Below, piece after piece: positions 61,553-64,000 of a DNA stretch of 64,000 bases (position 1 is its first letter; each line of letters begins with the position of its first letter). The notes below the pieces were generated by a model. The model was not told the DNA's origin. It did not search any database and saw only the letters and a program-made list of their open reading frames with translations. This stretch comes from Rhinolophus ferrumequinum. Taxonomy: Eukaryota; Chordata; Mammalia; Chiroptera; Rhinolophidae. The DNA is taken from positions 40,016,714 to 40,080,713 of the forward strand of contig NC_046301.1 of the NCBI RefSeq assembly GCF_004115265.2, read 5' to 3'. The position numbers were made by a program, and so were the translations under genes.

Positions 61553-64000
61553 GAAAGATCCAAGATGGCGGAGTAGATAAATGCTGTGCTTGCCTCCTTC
61601 AGTGATCACATTAAAATTATAACTTAATTGTAGAATAATCAACCTAGAGAACCATCTGAAGTATAGCTGAACAGAAGTTTCACAACTGAGGCTATTAAGA
61701 AGAAGCCACATCGAGACTGGTAAAAGGGGCAGAAACGCAGAACAGGCAGGCTCCATACCTGTGTGTGGTGGTTGAGAATAGGGTAGGTTGAGAATCAGGA
61801 GGGTTATCTTGACTTCAGAGGTTCCCCCCAGAAAAGTGAGAGGCTCCAGCCCCTGCTGGGATCCCCAGCCTGGAGTATTGGTGCCAGGAAGAGGAGCCCC
61901 CACGTCTGGCTATGAAAAACAATGGGATTCCAAATATCCGGGTGAGATGGAAGGCTGTGGGAAACCCAAACATCCTCTTAAAAGGCCTGCACACAGACTT
62001 ACTCACTTGCAACAACTCACCCTGGGCTCCGGTGGAAAGACAGTGACTTGGGAAATGTCAGAGACACACAGGGAGAGACTGAGTTGTGTGGCTTCAGGGT
62101 GAGGACTAGAGGGACAGTTACCATTTTCCCTGTGTAGAATTTTCCTTCCGTAGGCAGATGCCATCTTTGGTCATTTCCTGTGCTGGACCTGGAGTCATGT
62201 GGAAGAGGCCACATTGAAAACTGGGTCTGGGGTACCTCTGCAAAAAGCCCAGGACATCCCAAGGCCTGCTGCAAAAAGCCCAGGACACCCCAAGTCCAGA
62301 TGCCATCTTTCCTGCATTGAGCCCTCCCCCACATGGCCAATTCTGAATCCACATTGATCTGGTGAACTCCATTCACTCCACCTGTTGACTCCCTGAGACC
62401 CACCCCACCAAACTCTCGAAATGCTAGAGTGAGCAGAGAGTCCCTCCCACATTGCACATTTTCTTGGACAACACTTGGGGGGTCCATGGGCCCCAGGGGA
62501 GCAGTGGCTCTCCTCAGTGTGCTCTGAGACCTGCTGAGTAACTCCAGGCTCAGCTCTGGCACCAAATCAGAATCTACACTAACCTGATGAAGACCACTCA
62601 TCTCACCCTGGTGACTCCCTGAGACCCCACCTCACCCAACTTGTGTACTAGAAGAGGCTCTATCAGTGGCTGACCTTATAGGAGCTGGCAGGTAGCAACA
62701 GGCCTTGGGGTGTCCTGGGCTTTTTGTAGAGGTACCCCAGACCCAGTTTTCTGTGTGACCTCTTCCACATGACCCCAGGTCCAGCACAGGAAATGACCAA
62801 CAGTGGATCATTTGTAGCTCCTATCAGTTAGTCCCTGGCCAGTCACAGGTAGTGGCTGACCTGGGCCTGTGTTGGAACTCCTCCCGAGAGGCCCCAGAAC
62901 CAACACACATGGAAGTTGGCTTCAGATTACAGAAGAGCACCACTCAGTTAACCCCACAAGCAGCACACCCAAAGGGCTGTCTCAACAGGCACCAGAACCC
63001 ACTGGGGTCAATCCTTTGGGTAAGCCACCTGCACAGCAGCCTGTAAGCTGTGGATGTGGCCAAACCCCACATCCAGTCAACCTGCGGGTCAATCCCACTC
63101 ACTGATGTACCATAGCAATTAAAGCTCAACTGTTAACAAAGGGGCACACACAACCCACACAAAGGACACTTCTGAAGCACCCAGCTCAGGTGACCAGGGA
63201 GACTGTGTCACTGGGCCCCACAGGACACCTATGACATAAGGACCCCTGGCCAAGACTGGGAGACATAGCAGATCTACCTAATACATAGAAACAAACACAG
63301 AGAGGCAGCCAAAACAAGGAAACAAAGAAATACGTGCCAAATGAAAGAACAGGAGAAAACTCCAGAAAAAGAATTAAAGGAAATAGAGGCAAGCAACCTA
63401 TCAGATAGAGAGTTCAAAACTGGTTATAAGGATGCTCAAGGAACTTAGTGAGAACTTCAACAAAAAAGATAGTAAGCATAAAAAGGACATAGAACCATAC
63501 AAAGAACCAGTCCAGTCAGAAATGAAGAATATAATAACTGAAATGAAGAATGCACTATCAGGAATTACCAGCAGACCAGATGAAGAGGATCAAATCAGAG
63601 ATTTGGAAGACAAGGTAGCAGAAAACACCAAATCAGAATAGCAAAAATAACAAAGAATAATAATAATAATAATAAAATGAGGATAGTTTAAGAGACCTCT
63701 GGGACAACACAAAGTATTACAGCACACACATTATAGGGGCACCAGAAGGAGAAGAGAGAAAGCAAGGGATTGAGAAACCATTTGAAGAAATAATTACTAA
63801 TAACTTTCCTTAACGTGGTGAAGAAAATAGACAAACAAGCCTAAGAAACACAGAGTCCCAAACAGGCCCACACCAAGAAACATCATAATTAAAATGGCAA
63901 AAGTTAAAAACAAAGAGAAAATCCTAAAAGCAGCAAGAGAAGGGCAACTAGTTATTTACAAGGGAGCTCCTATAAGATTGTCAGTTGATTTGTCAACAGT
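61553..64000 (+). mobile_element. LINE-1, 5' UTR and start of ORF1 (runs off the window)
   Basis: The head is CCAAGATGGCGGAGTAGATA, the standard mammalian L1 5' start. The 5' UTR (to about 63340) contains internal tandem and inverted repeats. ORF1 begins at ATG 63341: MKEQEKTPEKELKEIEASNL, then, after a one- or two-base frame change near 63415, MLKELSENFNKKDSKHKKD with heptad-like coiled-coil character. This ORF1 frame is closed by a stop at 63639-63641 and later sequence has further breaks, so the copy is not coding. The remainder lies beyond the window. Confidence 0.8.
62169..62798. repeat. 98-bp inverted repeat inside the L1 5' region
   Basis: Arm 62169-62266 and arm 62701-62798 are reverse complements at over 90 percent by eye, 98 bases each, with 434 bases between. 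The middle also contains a second copy of a block (62339-62411 against about 62566-62638). Confidence 0.85.

Overview
The window is vertebrate nuclear DNA: intron-rich genes with GT-AG junctions, MIR, L2, L1 and hAT relics, and no operons. Six genes can be read and together match the mammalian DNMT1-EIF3G-P2RY11-PPAN-ANGPTL6-SHFL block (human 19p13.2), here with DNMT1 on the + strand. Three tRNA-derived SINEs with target-site duplications, the head sequence of an L1 and a short L1 3'-end piece look like bat repeats. My inference is a bat, possibly of the rhinolophoid (horseshoe or leaf-nosed) group. The species level is a guess.

Layout. 1-23.1 kb: the 3' 30 exons of DNMT1 (+), whose 5' part lies outside the window. 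23.1-30.4 kb: intergenic, rich in L1, SINE and LTR fragments. 30.5-34.8 kb: EIF3G (+), complete in 11 coding exons. 35.0-37.4 kb: P2RY11 (-), two coding exons. 38.75-42.26 kb: PPAN (-), 12 coding exons, with a C/D snoRNA (SNORD105) inside an intron. 42.4-47.4 kb: repeat-rich spacer. 47.4-50.6 kb: ANGPTL6 (+), five coding exons. 50.9-55.05 kb: SHFL (-), eight coding exons, tail to tail with ANGPTL6 and with an ISRE-like promoter motif. 55.1-64 kb: intergenic repeats ending in the 5' part of an L1.

The genes serve unrelated jobs: maintenance DNA methylation (DNMT1), translation initiation (EIF3G), nucleotide sensing (P2RY11), 60S ribosome assembly (PPAN) plus 18S rRNA 2'-O-methylation (its intronic snoRNA), a secreted angiopoietin-like factor (ANGPTL6), and interferon-induced antiviral defence (SHFL). 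PPAN and P2RY11 lie in the same orientation, the arrangement that gives PPAN-P2RY11 read-through transcripts in human.

Main points for a second look: (1) seven single-base indels clustered in DNMT1 exons between 14.6 and 20.5 kb, while every other coding exon in the window is in frame; (2) a degenerate array of splice-donor-like repeats filling the ANGPTL6 introns and including the real exon 5 donor; (3) SNORD105 with a preserved 18S guide, and a decayed sibling; (4) a duplicated DNMT1 intron-exon junction 1 kb downstream of its parent; (5) a 98-bp inverted repeat inside the L1 5' region. I found no clear sign of an undescribed multigene system.
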